DNA of 64,000 nucleotides. Origin: PGYR01 sp048267165 (GTDB lineage: Bacteria > Bacteroidota > Ignavibacteria > Kapaibacteriales > UBA2268). The stretch spans positions 1 through 64,000 of the forward strand of contig JBLWYD010000003.1 of NCBI GenBank assembly GCA_048267165.1. Direction: 5' to 3'. Position numbers and translations under genes: made by a program. Shown here in pieces: positions 35,204 through 44,711 of this stretch. Every line of letters begins with the position of its first letter. Position 1 is the first letter of the stretch. The notes under the pieces were generated by a model that made no database searches, had not been told where the DNA came from, and saw only the letters and a list, made by a program, of their open reading frames with translations.

Positions 35204-36244
35204 TTAACTTGGCAACGAAACCACAAATGTAGAACCCTGACCTTCGCCTTGGCTACTAGCTTCTATTTTGCCAGAGTGACGTGATACTATCTTGTTGCAG
35301 AGGTACAATCCCAACCCAGTAGTATTCTCGCCTTGAGTACCTTTTCTCTTTTCTTTAGTGAATCTATCGAATATTGCTTTAGATTTATTAGTAGGGAATC
35401 CTATTCCGTTATCCGAAACAGTTATTTCAGTACTTTTTCCATTTTTAATTGCGCTAATAGTAATTGTACCACCCTCTGGTGTAAATTTAACTGCATTACT
35501 TATCAGATTTGAAAACACTTGTTTTATTAAATCTTCCTTTGCTGTTATCTTCAATCCATTAGTTTCTATTACAAGGTTCAGTTTTTTACTTGTGAACAAA
35601 TCCTCGTAATTATATTTCAACTCACCGAATAGTTTTTCTAGTTTTATCTCACTCATCATAGCGGAAGTAATGACTATTTCCTCACGTTCTAGTAGTTCGA
35701 GTACTGCGTTTATTATATCCCTTTGTACTATCGCTGCGTCTTTTATTTTCTCGCTTATCTTTTGCTTTTTCTCTTCTGTATCAGCCATGGGTATTAGCTC
35801 TGAATAGGTGATGACAGCAGCCAATGGGTTTTTCAAATCGTGCGACATAAGCCCTATCATATCTTGCTTTTCTTCTAACAACTCATCTAATGTCTGAATT
35901 GAGAATTGTATTTCCTTTAATAAAATACCAACTTCATCAGTGTAAGTCGTTGGTAATTGTGGAGTAGATTTATTAACTATATAGTCACTAAGAGTTTCTT
36001 TTGCTAAAATAATGGGTTCTAATAATTTGTTCAATATAATTAAAGTAGTTCCTGCCGCTATCAAAGTAAATACTAGAACCGAAATAAATACTGACATTGG
36101 GCTCAGTACTTCATTACCCCCAAATGCTAGATATAATATCAGTCCAATTAATGGAATATGGATACCAATGAAGGCAACAAACAGAAATTTGAATGAATAT
36201 TTCTTGAGAAAAGTGATCTTTGATAGTTTATCGTATGTTTTCAT
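35204..36244 (-). CDS. Membrane sensor histidine kinase
   Basis: A 346-residue kinase with two N-terminal membrane helices (about 19-41 and 50-72) and only a short loop between them, so it has no large periplasmic sensor. A HAMP-like linker leads to the HisKA H-box LMSHDLKNPLAAVITYSEL with His135. The HATPase domain shows NLISNAVKFTPEGG (N box), DNGIGFPTNKSKAIFDRF (G1/F) and TTGLGLYLCNKIV (G2). No response regulator is adjacent, so it is an orphan here. It should phosphorylate a regulator encoded elsewhere. Confidence 0.92.
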   Translation of the reverse strand: MKTYDKLSKITFLKKYSFKFLFVAFIGIHIPLIGLILYLAFGGNEVLSPMSVFISVLVFTLIAAGTTLIILNKLLEPIILAKETLSDYIVNKSTPQLPTTYTDEVGILLKEIQFSIQTLDELLEEKQDMIGLMSHDLKNPLAAVITYSELIPMADTEEKKQKISEKIKDAAIVQRDIINAVLELLEREEIVITSAMMSEIKLEKLFGELKYNYEDLFTSKKLNLVIETNGLKITAKEDLIKQVFSNLISNAVKFTPEGGTITISAIKNGKSTEITVSDNGIGFPTNKSKAIFDRFTKEKRKGTQGENTTGLGLYLCNKIVSRHSGKIEASSQGEGQGSTFVVSLPS

Positions 36245-36325
36245 ATAGTTTATTTGTTAATTTTGACATATTGGTATTGAAAGTTAAAAAATAATTATTA
36301 CAACTAAGCAACAAAAAAAGATATT

Positions 36326-37054
36326 ATGGAATTATTAACCGTTGACAATCTATTAGCACTCCTTACGCTCACGTTTTTAGAGATAGTATTAGGTATCGAT
36401 AATATCATATTCATCTCGATCACAACTGATAAACTACCTGTTGATAAGCAGAAATTTGCCCGCATACTAGGGTTGTTCTTAGCTATGATAATGAGGATAA
36501 TATTACTTGCATTAATCACTCAACTCCATGTATTGAATAACACATTATTCACCCTGTTTGATATGGATATTACCGGCAAGGGGCTGATACTCCTCGGTGG
36601 TGGGTTATTCTTACTTGTGAAAAGTACATTGGAAATACACCACAAAGTGGAGCAAATAGAACACCCTAGTGATCACAAAACAAAGAAAATATCAATGGGA
36701 AACGCTATATTCCAGATAGTAATGCTTGATTTAGTTTTCTCGTTTGACTCTATCCTTACTGCTGTTGGTTTATCGGACAATCTAACGATAATGGTAATTG
36801 CGGTTATAATCTCATTAATAGTGATGATGGTATTCGCTAATTCTATAAGTGAGTTTATAAACCAACATCCGTCACTTCAGCTATTAGCACTATCTTTCTT
36901 AATACTTATTGGGTTTATGTTAATACTAGAGGCCTTCCATTTCGAGATACCTAAAGGATATATTTACTTCGCTGTCCTATTCTCATTCATAATAGAACTC
37001 CTCAATATGAGATTCAGAGCTAATAAGAGAGCGAGGAATGCAAAAAAGAATTAG
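36326..37054 (+). CDS. TerC family integral membrane protein
   Basis: The 242-residue protein has about seven membrane helices and the TerC signatures LEIVLGIDNIIFISI near the start (acidic residues inside the membrane) and VMLDLVFSFDSILTAVGL in the second half. TerC-like proteins include Alx and related manganese exporters that can load metal into exported proteins. The short form without extra domains suggests the same kind of metal transport, but substrate cannot be read from the sequence. It stands alone, divergent from the histidine kinase. Confidence 0.93.
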   Translation: MELLTVDNLLALLTLTFLEIVLGIDNIIFISITTDKLPVDKQKFARILGLFLAMIMRIILLALITQLHVLNNTLFTLFDMDITGKGLILLGGGLFLLVKSTLEIHHKVEQIEHPSDHKTKKISMGNAIFQIVMLDLVFSFDSILTAVGLSDNLTIMVIAVIISLIVMMVFANSISEFINQHPSLQLLALSFLILIGFMLILEAFHFEIPKGYIYFAVLFSFIIELLNMRFRANKRARNAKKN

Positions 37055-37166
37055 GTCTTGGAATAAGTATATTATAGAACGAATTATTTTTAAACAAAGG
37101 TAGTTGGGGCTTTATAATTACTGTTACTCAAAGTGAAATATAATTTAGCGAAGAGTCTAGTAAAAA

Positions 37167-37205
37167 GAGTATTGCCGTTGGCTTTAGCCAACGGATTGAA
37201 GAGCC
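37167..37205 (+). repeat. CCGTTGGCTTTAGCCAACGG family repeat, copy 3
   Basis: Contains the perfect 20-base palindrome at 37175-37194 with flanks AGTATTG and GAAGAGCC. A second small palindrome GGGCTTTAGCCC follows at about 37221-37232, as it does in modified form after copy 4. Confidence 0.8.
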
Positions 37206-37242
37206 GAAGCAAACCTATTTGGGCTTTAGCCCCATTAGCCAA

Positions 37243-39018
37243 CTACCTAACCACCTCGATTATCTCAGTTCTGCTAATAGTAGGTGTAATAAGCTTAAGG
37301 AAGTATCTACCCGATGGGTATTGGCTAACATCAATCTGTAATTCCTTATGCCCAATAGTTTGATAACCGGTTAGCAATGCATCTAATCTCCTTCCTTGGC
37401 TATCGAAAAGCTCGAGAGAAGTTACACCACTCTCAGTTAGTTTAAGTGTTACATTCGCGGTGTTAGATGTTACATTGGGGTGGATAGTGAATTGGATGTT
37501 TGTTTCGTTATATAATAAACTCGTTTGTGGCTCTACTATAGAGAATACAGAGTCGGAGACACCGATTTTCTGAACAAAATTATTATCTTCAATTTTCATA
37601 ACCCAAAAATTTCCTTGCCAGTCAGTTGTATCAATATCATAACTCTTTGATGAACTTCTTCCACCCATTACATATTGACCATTACCACTCTCAATGATTG
37701 AAAAAGGTATATCCTCACCTTTTCCTCCATAATTAGAAGCCCAAACTATCCACCCCTTTTTGTTGAATTTGAGAAGCCAATAGTCTTTCAAGCCATAATT
37801 ATTTCCGTTTATGCGGTATTTGTTGTCACTATATCCGGCAACAATAAAGTTTCCATCTTCTGTTTCAAATGCTTTTATTGCTACGTCATCACCTTTGGTT
37901 CCAAACCTTCTTTCCCATTCTACATTTCCATCTTTGTCTAATTTGAGAATCCAATATTCATCTCCTCCGCCTTCATATACTTTCCAGGAAACAGTACTTC
38001 CGGCAACTATATATCCTCCGTCATTTGTTTTAGAGATTGAGTTTAATCTATCATTTTCGTCACTCCCATATAGATTAGACCAAATTATTTCACCTAATGA
38101 GTCAACCTTCATCACCCATCCATCATCTAGTCCATTATTACCACTTACATCACCATCATTAGAGCAAGAGTAGCCCGCCATAATTAAGCCCTTCTCTTCA
38201 GTTTCCAGAAAATCTGTTATAACATCTTTACAACTACCTCCATAACTATTTCCTGTTTCAATATATGATTGGTCAGGTTTAATTATTTGAAATCTAACTT
38301 TGGGATTCGTACTAGATAGCATCTGGTGTTCAGTCGTGCTTATAACTATATTCCCATTTTCCAATTCCATTACTTTTGTAATAATGTCATTTATATTATT
38401 GCTAGTTTTTCTTTCCCATACTATGTTACCTAGTGAATCCAGTTTCATAACCCAAAGTCCATCAAAATAACTTTCATGCTGATCAAAATTATACCTTCCC
38501 GCAACAATGTATCCACTGTCCCTTGTCTGTGTAACTCTATAGAAGGTATTATAATCATCATTCCCATAGTTTTTTGTCCATTCGATAGCTCCTTTCGGAT
38601 CTATTTTTATTACATAACCATCACCGTCTTTTTCACCAACAGCAATAATTCCGCCATCGGAGGTTAGTTCCATTGAGTATATATTCCCTCCATAGCTTTT
38701 TGACAAGACTAAAGGGGGTGTATATTGAATATCGGTAGTTTGAGTTACTTTTATCAAACAGCTATCACTTATAATATTAGGTACTGTCCATTTGTAGTTA
38801 TAATCGGGTCTGTACGAATGTAGAATAGTCCACTCTTTACCTGAATTTGAACTAAATTCTACTCTTCCCATTTCATCAGCATAAACACTATCCCTCCATG
38901 ATATCAATGCCTCACTCCCCGCTTGCAGTCTTTCCCCACCATTTGGATGTATTATTTTCAGCTGAGAAAATGCAGTGCTGGACAATGCAAAAATTAGGAT
39001 GTATATTAAGTATTTCAT
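37243..39018 (-). CDS. Secreted protein with delta-60-like repeats and T9SS sorting domain
   Basis: The 591-residue protein starts with a signal peptide (MKYLIYILIFALSSTAFSQ) and a module IIHPNGGERLQAGSEALISW that is related to the one in the 19312 gene. About seven repeats of 50-60 residues follow, each with a GGYIVAGS-type strand and WVMKLDSLGNIVWERKTS-type segment (for example at GGIIAVGEKDGDGYVIKIDP, GYIVAGRYNFDQ, KGLIMAGYSCSND), resembling delta-60 repeats that may form a propeller. A T9SS domain ends the protein (TIHPNVTSNTANVTLKL to SRTEIIEVVR). The gene has the TGAGAC element 30 bases before the ATG. Role unknown. Confidence 0.87.
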   Translation of the reverse strand: MKYLIYILIFALSSTAFSQLKIIHPNGGERLQAGSEALISWRDSVYADEMGRVEFSSNSGKEWTILHSYRPDYNYKWTVPNIISDSCLIKVTQTTDIQYTPPLVLSKSYGGNIYSMELTSDGGIIAVGEKDGDGYVIKIDPKGAIEWTKNYGNDDYNTFYRVTQTRDSGYIVAGRYNFDQHESYFDGLWVMKLDSLGNIVWERKTSNNINDIITKVMELENGNIVISTTEHQMLSSTNPKVRFQIIKPDQSYIETGNSYGGSCKDVITDFLETEEKGLIMAGYSCSNDGDVSGNNGLDDGWVMKVDSLGEIIWSNLYGSDENDRLNSISKTNDGGYIVAGSTVSWKVYEGGGDEYWILKLDKDGNVEWERRFGTKGDDVAIKAFETEDGNFIVAGYSDNKYRINGNNYGLKDYWLLKFNKKGWIVWASNYGGKGEDIPFSIIESGNGQYVMGGRSSSKSYDIDTTDWQGNFWVMKIEDNNFVQKIGVSDSVFSIVEPQTSLLYNETNIQFTIHPNVTSNTANVTLKLTESGVTSLELFDSQGRRLDALLTGYQTIGHKELQIDVSQYPSGRYFLKLITPTISRTEIIEVVR

Positions 39019-39048
39019 TTCTTTTTTTAAAATTGGTTAGGGTATATA

Positions 39049-39080
39049 TATAAAGACACATGAACAGCAAAAACGTCTCA
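39049..39080 (-). promoter_or_regulatory. 32-bp TGAGAC...GTGTCTTTATA element, copy D
   Basis: On the minus strand the core starts TGAGACGTTTTTGCTGTT and ends GTGTCTTTATA, 30 bases before the ATG at 39018. Upstream it also shares the A-run plus CTTTCAC seen in copies A and B. Confidence 0.65.
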
Positions 39081-39113
39081 ATTGAAGTGAAAGTTTTTTT
39101 TCGTATTTTTTAA

Positions 39114-39153
39114 AATATAAAAAAAAAGAGACCCATTGCACCATGAGTCTCTT
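39114..39153 (-). terminator. Terminator of the coiled-coil lipoprotein gene
   Basis: Stem AAGAGAC/GTCTCTT (39126-39132 with 39147-39153) extended by CAT/ATG after one mismatch, with a U tract from the long A run on the minus strand, 27 bases past the stop. Confidence 0.8.
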
Positions 39154-39179
39154 ATCTTTTGATATTAATTAGAATTAGT

Positions 39180-39548
39180 TTAGTCTAATTCATCACCAAT
39201 ATCATTTATGATTTCATTTACACCATCTTTGAAATCTTCCCAGCCCTCTTCGGTTGCATCACCGATTTCATCGAGTTTTATTTCTAGCTTCGATTTCTTC
39301 CCTGTCAATTCATCAATCTCGTCTTGTATTGATTCTCTAGAATCTTCGCTTGCTTCAGCTAAATCATCGTTGAGTTCTTCTAACTGAGCATCTATGTCAT
39401 TAATAGCTTCATTAATATCTGATTGCAATTCCTCTTTCTGTTTTCTCATTTCATCTCCCATATCATCAACATCATCCTTTTGTTCATTGGAACATGAGAA
39501 AAGAAAAGCAGCCATCAAAAATACAAATAACACTTTACTTAAACGCAT
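39180..39548 (-). CDS. Small acidic coiled-coil lipoprotein
   Basis: The ATG at 39548 has an AAAGGTG ribosome site and begins a lipoprotein signal (MRLSKVLFVFLMAAFLFSC, Cys19); the frame runs 16 codons further upstream without support. The 122-residue product is strongly acidic and helical, with heptad-like repeats (EMRKQKEELQSDINEAINDI, AQLEELNDDLAEASEDSRES), so it is likely a coiled-coil protein tethered to a membrane. No family recognised. It has its own terminator. Confidence 0.75.
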   Translation of the reverse strand: MRLSKVLFVFLMAAFLFSCSNEQKDDVDDMGDEMRKQKEELQSDINEAINDIDAQLEELNDDLAEASEDSRESIQDEIDELTGKKSKLEIKLDEIGDATEEGWEDFKDGVNEIINDIGDELD

Positions 39549-39733
39549 AAAACACCTTTTATAATAGTTAATAAGACAGCTATTGAAACGAAGCAATAAA
39601 AAATAATTGTACGTTCAGCGACATTTTACAAAAAACTACTAAAACTAAGAATTATCTTACCCTTAAGTAAAATAAATAGACCTTTTACTTATCTTTATAA
39701 ATATTAGAATGACAGAAAAAGAAAAACTACTTA

Positions 39734-41080
39734 ATGAAAAAGAAAATTGACCTCGCCAAAAGCGAATTCCCCATTGCAAGAACGTACCAAGAATTTACAT
39801 CCAATGCCTCTGCCAGTGGTATAGTACTAATTATATGTACTTTGATAGCAATGATATGGGCAAATTCTCCTTGGTGGGAATCATACTTTGATTTATGGCA
39901 CACGCATTTTATAATAGGTATTGGCGATTTCACACTTGATAAATCCTTGCACCATTGGATAAATGATCTACTTATGGTAGTGTTCTTCTTCCTAGTCGGA
40001 CTAGAGATAAAAAGAGAAATACTGATAGGTGAGCTATCCTCCTTGAAGAAAGCAATGCTCCCTATAATGGGGGCAATAGGTGGTATAATAGTTCCTGCCA
40101 CAATTTATACTCTATTCAACCTAGGTACTGACAACCTACACGGTTGGGCTATTCCTATGGCTACGGATATAGCATTTGCACTCGGAGTTTTATATTTACT
40201 CGGTGACAAAGTTCCAGCATCATTAAAGATATTTTTGGCTGCTTTGGCCATAGTAGATGATATAGCTGCAGTTGTAATAATCGCAGTCTTCTATACATCT
40301 TCTATCAGTATTTATTACTTACTACTTAGTTTCCTATTCCTATTTATAATGTTAGTAGGTAATAGACTAAAAGTAATGAGCCCACTATTCTACTTAGCAA
40401 TTGGTGGTATAGTTTGGTTTACTATGTTAAAATCTGGTGTTCACGCTACTATAGCAGGTGTACTAACTGCCTTCACTATACCTTCTTATGCACTGATAGA
40501 CAAACAAAGATTCGTAGATAATACTGAAGGTTTATGGCGTAAATTCCGCTCTAAATTATTCCAAACAAAGACAGATTTCCTCACAGAATACGAAGCAGAT
40601 GCTTTGTACAATATGGATTTACTTTCAGATAAAGTACAACCTTTATTACTTCGTTTAGAAAGAGGCATAGATGAATATGTTGCTTTTGGAATAATGCCAC
40701 TATTCGCGTTATCCAACGCAGGTATTCACTTCGGCGACTTCTATCTAGGAGTTTTGTTTAATCCAGTTACCCTGGGTGTATTCACAGGTCTATTCGTAGG
40801 GAAGCAAATAGGTGTTGCAGCATTTGTTTGGATAGCAAATAGATTTAACATAGCTAATCTACAACCGGGTATCCCGTTCAAACAATACTACTACGTAGCT
40901 ATTCTGACAGGGATTGGGTTCACTATGTCACTATTTATATCGGCACTTTCTTTCGGGCCAAATGCCCCACAAGAGATGTACTCAAAAACTGGTATCCTAT
41001 TAGGATCAATTTTTGCAGGTACACTTGGATACATACTAATGCGTAGAGAATTAAATAAGAAAGAGAAAGTAGTTAGCTAA
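39734..41080 (+). CDS. nhaA: Na+/H+ antiporter NhaA
   Basis: NhaA exchanges cytosolic sodium for protons across the inner membrane and helps in salt and alkaline resistance. The 448-residue protein has about twelve helices and the family motifs GLEIKREILIGELSS, GWAIPMATDIAFALGVL (with the ion-binding Asp) and LKIFLAALAIVDDIAAVVII (with the paired Asp). Later PLFALSNAGI and GIGFTMSLFI also match. It is somewhat longer than E. coli NhaA (388) because of a loop around residues 255-300 (RKFRSKLFQTKTDFLTEYEA). It is monocistronic. Confidence 0.95.
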   Translation: MKKKIDLAKSEFPIARTYQEFTSNASASGIVLIICTLIAMIWANSPWWESYFDLWHTHFIIGIGDFTLDKSLHHWINDLLMVVFFFLVGLEIKREILIGELSSLKKAMLPIMGAIGGIIVPATIYTLFNLGTDNLHGWAIPMATDIAFALGVLYLLGDKVPASLKIFLAALAIVDDIAAVVIIAVFYTSSISIYYLLLSFLFLFIMLVGNRLKVMSPLFYLAIGGIVWFTMLKSGVHATIAGVLTAFTIPSYALIDKQRFVDNTEGLWRKFRSKLFQTKTDFLTEYEADALYNMDLLSDKVQPLLLRLERGIDEYVAFGIMPLFALSNAGIHFGDFYLGVLFNPVTLGVFTGLFVGKQIGVAAFVWIANRFNIANLQPGIPFKQYYYVAILTGIGFTMSLFISALSFGPNAPQEMYSKTGILLGSIFAGTLGYILMRRELNKKEKVVS

Positions 41081-41105
41081 AAACTCTGCATAACTATTTA
41101 CTTTT

Positions 41106-42956
41106 TTATACCATTCGCTTAGGCGATAACATCTTATCTAACTCTGTTTTGGACATTAGTTTTTTGTCAAGAGTTAATTGATACACACTAGCACCAGTTG
41201 ACAAAGCTTCTTTTGCTAATTTAGAGCAAACCTCATATCCAAGTTTAGGTACTAGGGCTGTTACTAATCCAATACTATTTTGAACCATCTCGCGAAGATG
41301 ATCTTCATTAGCAGTAATTCCGTCTATACAGCGAGTAGCAAGAGTAGTAATACCATTTTTCAGGTGTTGTAAACTCTCGAATAAACTCATAGCTATAACT
41401 GGCTCCATAACGTTCAACTGTAATTGACCAGCTTCGGCAGCCATAGTTATAGTCAGGTCATTTCCGATTACATTATAAGCAATCTGATTAACTACTTCTG
41501 GAATAACTGGATTAACTTTACCTGGCATAATAGATGAACCCGGTTGCATAGCAGGTAGATTAATTTCCCATAGCCCAGCACGTGGACCAGAACTTAACAA
41601 TCTTAAATCATTACTTATTTTTGATAGTTTGATTGCCAATCTTTTGAGTGCAGATGAGTACATAACAAAAGAACCAGTATCTTGAGTTGCTTCTACTAAG
41701 TCCTTCGCCGATTTTACTGGGTAATTACATATATCTTTCAAATAATTTACCGCTAATTTTCTATATTTGGGATTGGCGTTTAGACCAGTACCTATAGCCG
41801 TTCCACCAAGGTTAATCTCATTGAATAGTTTTGCATTTTCTTTTAGTCTGTCAACTTCTTCTCGAAGTGTATTAGAGAAAGTCGCAAACTCTTGTCCCAA
41901 TGTCATAGGTACAGCATCTTGCAGCTGAGTCCTACCGACTTTTAGTATATGAGCAAATTCTTTAGATTTTTTATCGAATGATTCAATCAACTGCTTCAGA
42001 GCAACTATTAATTTATCATTGAAGTAAAGCAAAGTAATCTTAAGTGCTGTTGGATAAACATCATTAGTTGATTGGGCATAGTTAACATGATTATTAGGGT
42101 GGCAAAAGTCATACTCGGCTATTTGCTTACCCATTATTAGTAAAGCTCTATTAGCTATTACTTCGTTAGCGTTCATATTAGTTGAAGTACCAGCCCCACC
42201 TTGAAAAATATCCACGACGAAGTTATTGTGGTATCTACCACTTATTATCTCATCGCATGCCTCTACTATAGCGTCAGCTATTTGTGGCTCTAATTCGCCT
42301 AGATCCTTATTTGCCTTAGCGGCAGCCATTTTGACCATGGCTAGCGATTTTATAAATCTCGGATACAAACGGAGTGTAACTCCACTTATCTTGAAATTCT
42401 CAACTGCTCTTAGAGTTTGAATTCCATAAAGCGCATCTGCAGGAACTTCTTTTTGCCCTATCATATCTTCTTCTATTCTAGTAGCACCAGTAGCATATCT
42501 CATAGATATATTACTATCTTGGTACGAAGAACTTCGCATACGACGAGCGATTATACGTGATGCTGCTGAAATAAGGTTTACGACTATTCCTGTTTGAGTT
42601 TCCATCATTTTAGAAAACTCAGTTCTGTGCAATATTATCATTCTACAATCTGTTGCTGCCTTAGCAGACATAGCGTAAGGATAATTATCCATCAATGCAC
42701 CTTCGCCAAATACTTCACTAGGCTTATAGTGATTTAGTACAGTTCGCTTGTTCTTATCTCTGTCTATATACTCGGTAACAGTACCTTTTTGTATTATAAA
42801 AAGCGTGTCTCTATTAGAACCCTGCTCAATAAGAACAGCCCCTTTTTTAACGTCTAATATTTTCATATTAGTTGCACAAACTAATCTTTGTTCATCAGTT
42901 AATTCGTTGAATAGTTCTATACCGATCAGGAATTTGGATATTTCTATTGGAGACAT
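41106..42956 (-). CDS. Aspartate ammonia-lyase fused to an N-terminal cyclic-nucleotide-binding-like domain
   Basis: The 616-residue protein joins two domains. Residues ~10-140 form a CNB/CAP-effector domain (LFNELTDEQRLV, VLIEQGSNRDTLFIIQKGTV, FGEGAL at 83-88). Residues ~155-616 are a complete aspartase of the fumarase/aspartase superfamily (EEDMIGQKEVPADALYGIQT, GGAGTSTNMNANEV, GRTQLQDAVPMTLGQE, and the catalytic loop GSSIMPGKVNP at 473-483). Aspartase converts aspartate to fumarate and ammonia. In the phosphate-binding cassette the Arg that contacts cyclic-nucleotide phosphate in CRP and PKA is Tyr94 here (DNYPYAMSA), so the ligand may differ or be lost. I infer allosteric control by the N-terminal domain. 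No other gene is in the unit. Confidence 0.93.
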   Translation of the reverse strand: MSPIEISKFLIGIELFNELTDEQRLVCATNMKILDVKKGAVLIEQGSNRDTLFIIQKGTVTEYIDRDKNKRTVLNHYKPSEVFGEGALMDNYPYAMSAKAATDCRMIILHRTEFSKMMETQTGIVVNLISAASRIIARRMRSSSYQDSNISMRYATGATRIEEDMIGQKEVPADALYGIQTLRAVENFKISGVTLRLYPRFIKSLAMVKMAAAKANKDLGELEPQIADAIVEACDEIISGRYHNNFVVDIFQGGAGTSTNMNANEVIANRALLIMGKQIAEYDFCHPNNHVNYAQSTNDVYPTALKITLLYFNDKLIVALKQLIESFDKKSKEFAHILKVGRTQLQDAVPMTLGQEFATFSNTLREEVDRLKENAKLFNEINLGGTAIGTGLNANPKYRKLAVNYLKDICNYPVKSAKDLVEATQDTGSFVMYSSALKRLAIKLSKISNDLRLLSSGPRAGLWEINLPAMQPGSSIMPGKVNPVIPEVVNQIAYNVIGNDLTITMAAEAGQLQLNVMEPVIAMSLFESLQHLKNGITTLATRCIDGITANEDHLREMVQNSIGLVTALVPKLGYEVCSKLAKEALSTGASVYQLTLDKKLMSKTELDKMLSPKRMV

Positions 42957-43079
42957 AATTACAGCTATTAGTTTTTTATAATAATATTACGATTGAATTA
43001 TCGCAAAATAGTCATATTTCAGATATAAACGAATTTTCTTTATAGTTACTTTTCACAATTCAGATTATTAATGACATTT

Positions 43080-43108
43080 GTAACAATTTTAGCTATTTGT
43101 TGTTATTA
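43080..43108 (+). promoter_or_regulatory. GTAAC-N15-TTGTTATTA element (putative ECF promoter)
   Basis: GTAAC at 43080-43084, 15 bases, TTGTTATTA at 43100-43108. It lies 28 bases before the GTG and 43 before the ATG of the following exported-protein gene. Strict spacing as at the ECF sigma gene. Confidence 0.6.
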
Positions 43109-43136
43109 TCAGCAATAGAAATAAACGACTTTTTAT

Positions 43137-44231
43137 GTGAGCACTATAAGAATGAGAATAGTAGCATTAATATTATTAATATTTTCCTTTGATGTAGGAA
43201 GAGCCGAAGAGCCAACCGTCTATAAATTGATTGAAGGTTATCCTACATGGTTAAATGTTTCAGAGGACTATATTTATATCTCATATACTGGTCCCAGATC
43301 AGGAGGTATATTCCGTTATAATTTAAATAGTCCGGAAGAGGAAAGCGTGGTTATTTCTAAAAATATTTGGGAGACCTCATCTTTGTTTCGTTCCGAAGAA
43401 TTTCTTTTAACTCAGATTGATTTTAATCAAAAAGACGACCCCGGATATTATAGCCGGTTAGTAAAATTTGACCTGTCAAGCGAAAACTTTAAGCTTAAAG
43501 CTTATGGGGGTTCAGATAAATTCGTAGGTCTCTGTTATAACGGGAATGGAGAAATTTATTATACTAAAGCAAACTCAAATGAAATTTCAAAATTTACCTT
43601 AGTAGATTTTGGGAGTGTGGCACCCAAACTAATTTACTCTCAGTATGAAAACCCTACTAGTGTTCTCTTCCATAATCACAACTTATGGGTCATGCATGAC
43701 AATGGAACGAAAATTTCCAAATTGACTGTCTTGACAGCTGATAGGGTTTCCACTGAGGTATTTTCCGACCTTCCTCCTTCTAAATCAATGAAAGCCGTAG
43801 ATAATTACGCCTATATAACACAACATTATGAAAACAAGATTTTCAGATTTAATTTGGATGACCCAAATCCAGAAATAGAAGAAGTAGTACAATTCGATAT
43901 TAATGCTTTCGATTCAGAATACTACAAAGGCGATTTATATTATACTTTGAAAGAAGAACAGAAAGTAATGGTGTTAAGAAATGTTGTTACTTCAATCGAT
44001 ATTCCAGAGTTTTTACATACTACAATATCACCTAACCCATCCTCTGATTTTGTATCACTAACTAGCTTAACTAGTCCTACAACTATTGAAGTATATAATA
44101 GCAGTGGCGAATTAGTAATAACTAAACATGTAAATCCAAATGAAGAAATAGATATTTCACATCTTGTTAATGGCACTTATACAATTAGAACTGAGAAAAA
44201 TCTATTTGGAAGATTTGTAAAGATAGATTAG
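43137..44231 (+). CDS. Secreted protein with T9SS sorting domain
   Basis: The 364-residue frame starts at GTG 43137 and contains an ATG at 43152 that directly begins the signal peptide (MRIVALILLIFSFDVGRA); the latter may be the true start. The middle is made of propeller-like strands without a clear family (GYPTWLNVSEDYIYISYTG, GLCYNGNGEIYYTKANSNE, VDNYAYITQHYENKIFRFNL). The end is a T9SS sorting domain (ISPNPSSDFVSLTSL to LFGRFVKID). It is preceded by a GTAAC-N15-TTGTTATTA element and transcribed alone. Function unknown. Confidence 0.85.
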   Translation: MSTIRMRIVALILLIFSFDVGRAEEPTVYKLIEGYPTWLNVSEDYIYISYTGPRSGGIFRYNLNSPEEESVVISKNIWETSSLFRSEEFLLTQIDFNQKDDPGYYSRLVKFDLSSENFKLKAYGGSDKFVGLCYNGNGEIYYTKANSNEISKFTLVDFGSVAPKLIYSQYENPTSVLFHNHNLWVMHDNGTKISKLTVLTADRVSTEVFSDLPPSKSMKAVDNYAYITQHYENKIFRFNLDDPNPEIEEVVQFDINAFDSEYYKGDLYYTLKEEQKVMVLRNVVTSIDIPEFLHTTISPNPSSDFVSLTSLTSPTTIEVYNSSGELVITKHVNPNEEIDISHLVNGTYTIRTEKNLFGRFVKID

Positions 44232-44263
44232 AAAATAATATAGGTTGATCATCTATTGTTATA

Positions 44264-44710
44264 TCAATGAGCTTTAAATTTTTCAATTAATTCATCTATA
44301 TTTTTTACTTTGTAGATACCTATAATTGTATTTATATCTTGCTCTAAGTTATCTTTCAAATATCCATTTTTCTTAAAAAAATCGATAGGGACATATTCCT
44401 TAATTATATTCCAAATTTCAATATTCTTACTCTTAGATAGGTTTTTCTCTTTTATTCTCGATTTATCTACGTCATATTGAGTTTGAAAATTCATCCAATA
44501 TTCGGCAGTAATACCAAAAACCCCCTCTAATAATAATGCATAATCAGCTGTTAGGTTTCTTTTACCTTTGATTATTTCATTTATAAATGATGGTTTTACA
44601 TCAAGTAATCTTGCTAGTTCTTTCTGATTCAAATCCCCCCTGCTTTCGAGCTCATCTTTTATCAGAACTCCGGGGTGAGTCGCTTTGTATGGTATTATTT
44701 GATTTTTCAT
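44264..44710 (-). CDS. higA: HigA-type antitoxin (HTH, Xre family)
   Basis: The 148-residue protein has the HigA addiction-module pattern: THPGVLIKDELESRGDLNQKELA followed by the helix-turn-helix LLDVKPSFINEIIKGKRNLT and LLLEGVFGITAEYWMNFQTQYD. The extra ~60 residues at the C-terminus are helical. Such proteins neutralise the partner toxin and repress the shared promoter. The toxin gene lies upstream, and only one base separates its stop from this ATG, the toxin-first order typical of hig loci. Confidence 0.88.
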   Translation of the reverse strand: MKNQIIPYKATHPGVLIKDELESRGDLNQKELARLLDVKPSFINEIIKGKRNLTADYALLLEGVFGITAEYWMNFQTQYDVDKSRIKEKNLSKSKNIEIWNIIKEYVPIDFFKKNGYLKDNLEQDINTIIGIYKVKNIDELIEKFKAH

Positions 44711-44711
44711 A

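Noticed and set aside
39709..39750. Thirteen-codon open frame overlapping the nhaA start, possibly a leader peptide
   Set aside because: It is short, Lys/Glu-rich by composition, and has no recognisable control structure or conservation evidence.
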